DNA from: Chrysomallon squamiferum
Lineage: Eukaryota; Mollusca; Gastropoda; Neomphalida; Peltospiridae
Length of the DNA stretch: 64,000 nt
Reading direction: 5' to 3'
Assembly (NCBI GenBank): GCA_012295275.1
Contig: CM022673.1
Location: forward strand, 29,893,136-29,957,135
Shown here: positions 62,372 through 64,000 of the stretch, in pieces
Position numbering within the stretch: the first letter of the stretch is position 1
Layout: every line of letters begins with the position of its first letter
Made by a program: the position numbers and the translations under genes
The notes under the pieces: model-generated
The model's database searches: none
What the model saw: the letters and a program-made list of their open reading frames with translations, nothing else
What the model was told of the DNA's origin: nothing

Positions 62372-63567
62372 GAAAAAGTTAAAAAAAAAAGAAAGAAAAT
62401 AACTAAAAGGAAAAGAAAAAGAAAGAGTTGTCTATTTTTCATTAATTAATTAATTGTGAATTTTTTTTTTAGATCCCAATTTACTTTTAACAAATAAATA
62501 TGTAATTACAAAATATGATTCTTGTGTGTACTTTAATTTATTTCACAAATTATATTTAAATTTTAAACCTCAATGCAGATCACTTGCTAAGTAAAACAGA
62601 AGTAATTTGTCAAACCCAATTTTTTTTAAAAAAAGAGTTAGGTTGTTTGCATACAGATAAAGGTTTGAATTGGTGCAGACTGAGTGAAAAGTGATAAGAT
62701 CAGGCATGCAATGTGATTAACATAGAGAAATCAAAAGATTTTATATTTATATAAAGTTCAATAAATCTATTTAACATACTGTAGCATGTTTTTAGAAACA
62801 TAAGAACTATGAAGATAAAATGTAAGTTTAACAACAAACATTATTTCAGAAAAAAGACATGAAGAACTTTTTGAAAGACAAAAGAAAAAGAAAAAGAAAC
62901 ATTTTATATCACCAATTAAGAAAAATCACATTTTCATTTAACTGACATTACATTATTTGTATTATTATAAATAGTAACAAAATATAAATTTCTGTTCTAT
63001 AATTTAAATACAACACAGCTGAATTTAGGAATCAAAAAGAATGATATATACACATATCTATGTTTGCAAATACATATATGCAGACACACATGAACACATG
63101 CATATCAATACTTACATACATAAACATTTTGTTTATTGAACACTCACATTCACACACAAATAATGATACACTGTCTTACTGACTACTGAAAATTTCATGC
63201 ACTGACATGCAGATCAATTTATATAACAAAATAAGTAATATGGACAAATAATACATGCACATCTTGGCCATAAATGAATCTATGAAAGCTATTCAGTAGT
63301 GCTATTCTGTAGAGCTATTCAACAGAGCTGTACTAGCATTGATGAGAAATATTTTGAAAGCTGCATTTGTTTGGAAAGTGGTTCAGGTATCATCACACAT
63401 CCAAAGTTTAAAAATGTGAAAAATAATAAAAGACGCACTAAAATTTAGGTTGTAACATTAACAGCATTTGAAAAACACATTGATGTATGTAAAAAAAAAG
63501 TATTTATTTATTTCATTATTATTATTTCATAAATTTGCTTATGATTTAATTATAAATGTTTGTTTAC

Positions 63568-63598
63568 CTTCATCACAGTGGAAAGGTAACAAATATGA
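63568..63598 (-). CDS. tentative dynein exon 0 (31 nt)
   Basis: A good acceptor (pyrimidine-rich, ATAACAG) and donor (AAG|GTAAAC) flank 31 nt. Read as one base plus ten codons, this gives HICYLSTVMK and joins exon 1 in phase 0 (KVGAGDKVI). The result resembles the helix after Walker B in AAA1 of other dyneins. It is too short to be sure. The rest of 62238-64000 shows only an (AAT)n run and AT-rich intron. Confidence 0.4.
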
Positions 63599-64000
63599 CT
63601 GTTATAGCATGATCAAAAGAATAATATTGAAAGAAGAAAGGGGGAAAAAAACAAACATCTCTGTATGAGTCTTAACATTATGTTAAGGAAGACACCTAAA
63701 CTTTGATCTTTTTCCACAAATAACATTACTGCCAGCTATGACTGGACTTTAGTAAAAAAACAGAAAAGAAAAAAGTGCCCCCCCTAAAAAAAAAGAAATC
63801 TCTTGGAAGTAAAACACAAAATATTGCATCACAAAAGGCTCAGTCTAATAAGGTATAAATAAAACTATGAAATGGAAGGCTATTTGTGTAACATACCAAA
63901 AGTTATTCCATAACTGTGGATTTCGAACTTTTAGATATCATAATAAACTATTGTTTATACTGATCTCTCTCAACATTTATCATTTTAAAATTTACAACTC

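Overview
The window is eukaryotic nuclear DNA from an animal. It is strongly AT-rich and full of microsatellites ((AAT)n, (AAAT)n, (CA)n, (TA)n) and short tandem arrays. Its coding sequence is cut into many small exons with GT-AG introns. The gene content and repeat style suggest a lophotrochozoan, most likely a mollusc. The class cannot be fixed from sequence alone, and I did not see the tRNA-type SINE that is common in cephalopods.

Two genes converge tail to tail. On the + strand, positions 669-2869 hold the last three coding exons of what looks like boule (BOLL, DAZ family). The RNA-binding domain exons would lie to the left of the window. A long AU-rich 3' UTR or intergenic stretch follows, to about 7.4 kb. 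On the - strand, 56 exons from 62237 down to 8310 form the C-terminal 3,449 codons of a dynein heavy chain. One more 31-nt exon at 63568-63598 is tentative. I checked every splice junction for phase and the whole chain is in frame from the first exon to the stop. It covers a degenerate AAA1, then AAA2, AAA3, AAA4, the coiled-coil stalk with the microtubule-binding domain, AAA5, AAA6 and the C-terminal domain. The tail, linker and AAA1 P-loop lie to the right of the window.

The dynein is divergent. AAA1 has lost its usual sensor I sequence, AAA4 has a broken P-loop and Walker B, and only AAA2 and AAA3 keep P-loops. Of the heavy chain paralogues this fits dynein heavy chain domain-containing protein 1 (DNHD1) best. 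That assignment is inference. If both names are right, a germline RNA regulator and a sperm-flagellum-linked dynein-like protein are convergent neighbours.

Most of the unusual structure lies inside the dynein gene. (1) Nineteen tandem copies of a 64-bp unit (29494-30712) each repeat the last 52 nt of one exon plus its 5' splice site. (2) A disordered acidic linker between AAA3 and AAA4 is encoded partly by four consecutive symmetric phase-1 exons, two of them microexons of 30 and 18 nt. (3) A 15-nt microexon abuts a 55-bp minisatellite of about 17 copies. (4) A 53-bp inverted copy of one exon/intron junction sits 7.5 kb away in another intron. (5) A decayed pogo/Tigger-type transposon has both termini preserved. 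The last intron, 13.65 kb, is far longer than the rest and is filled mostly with simple repeats.
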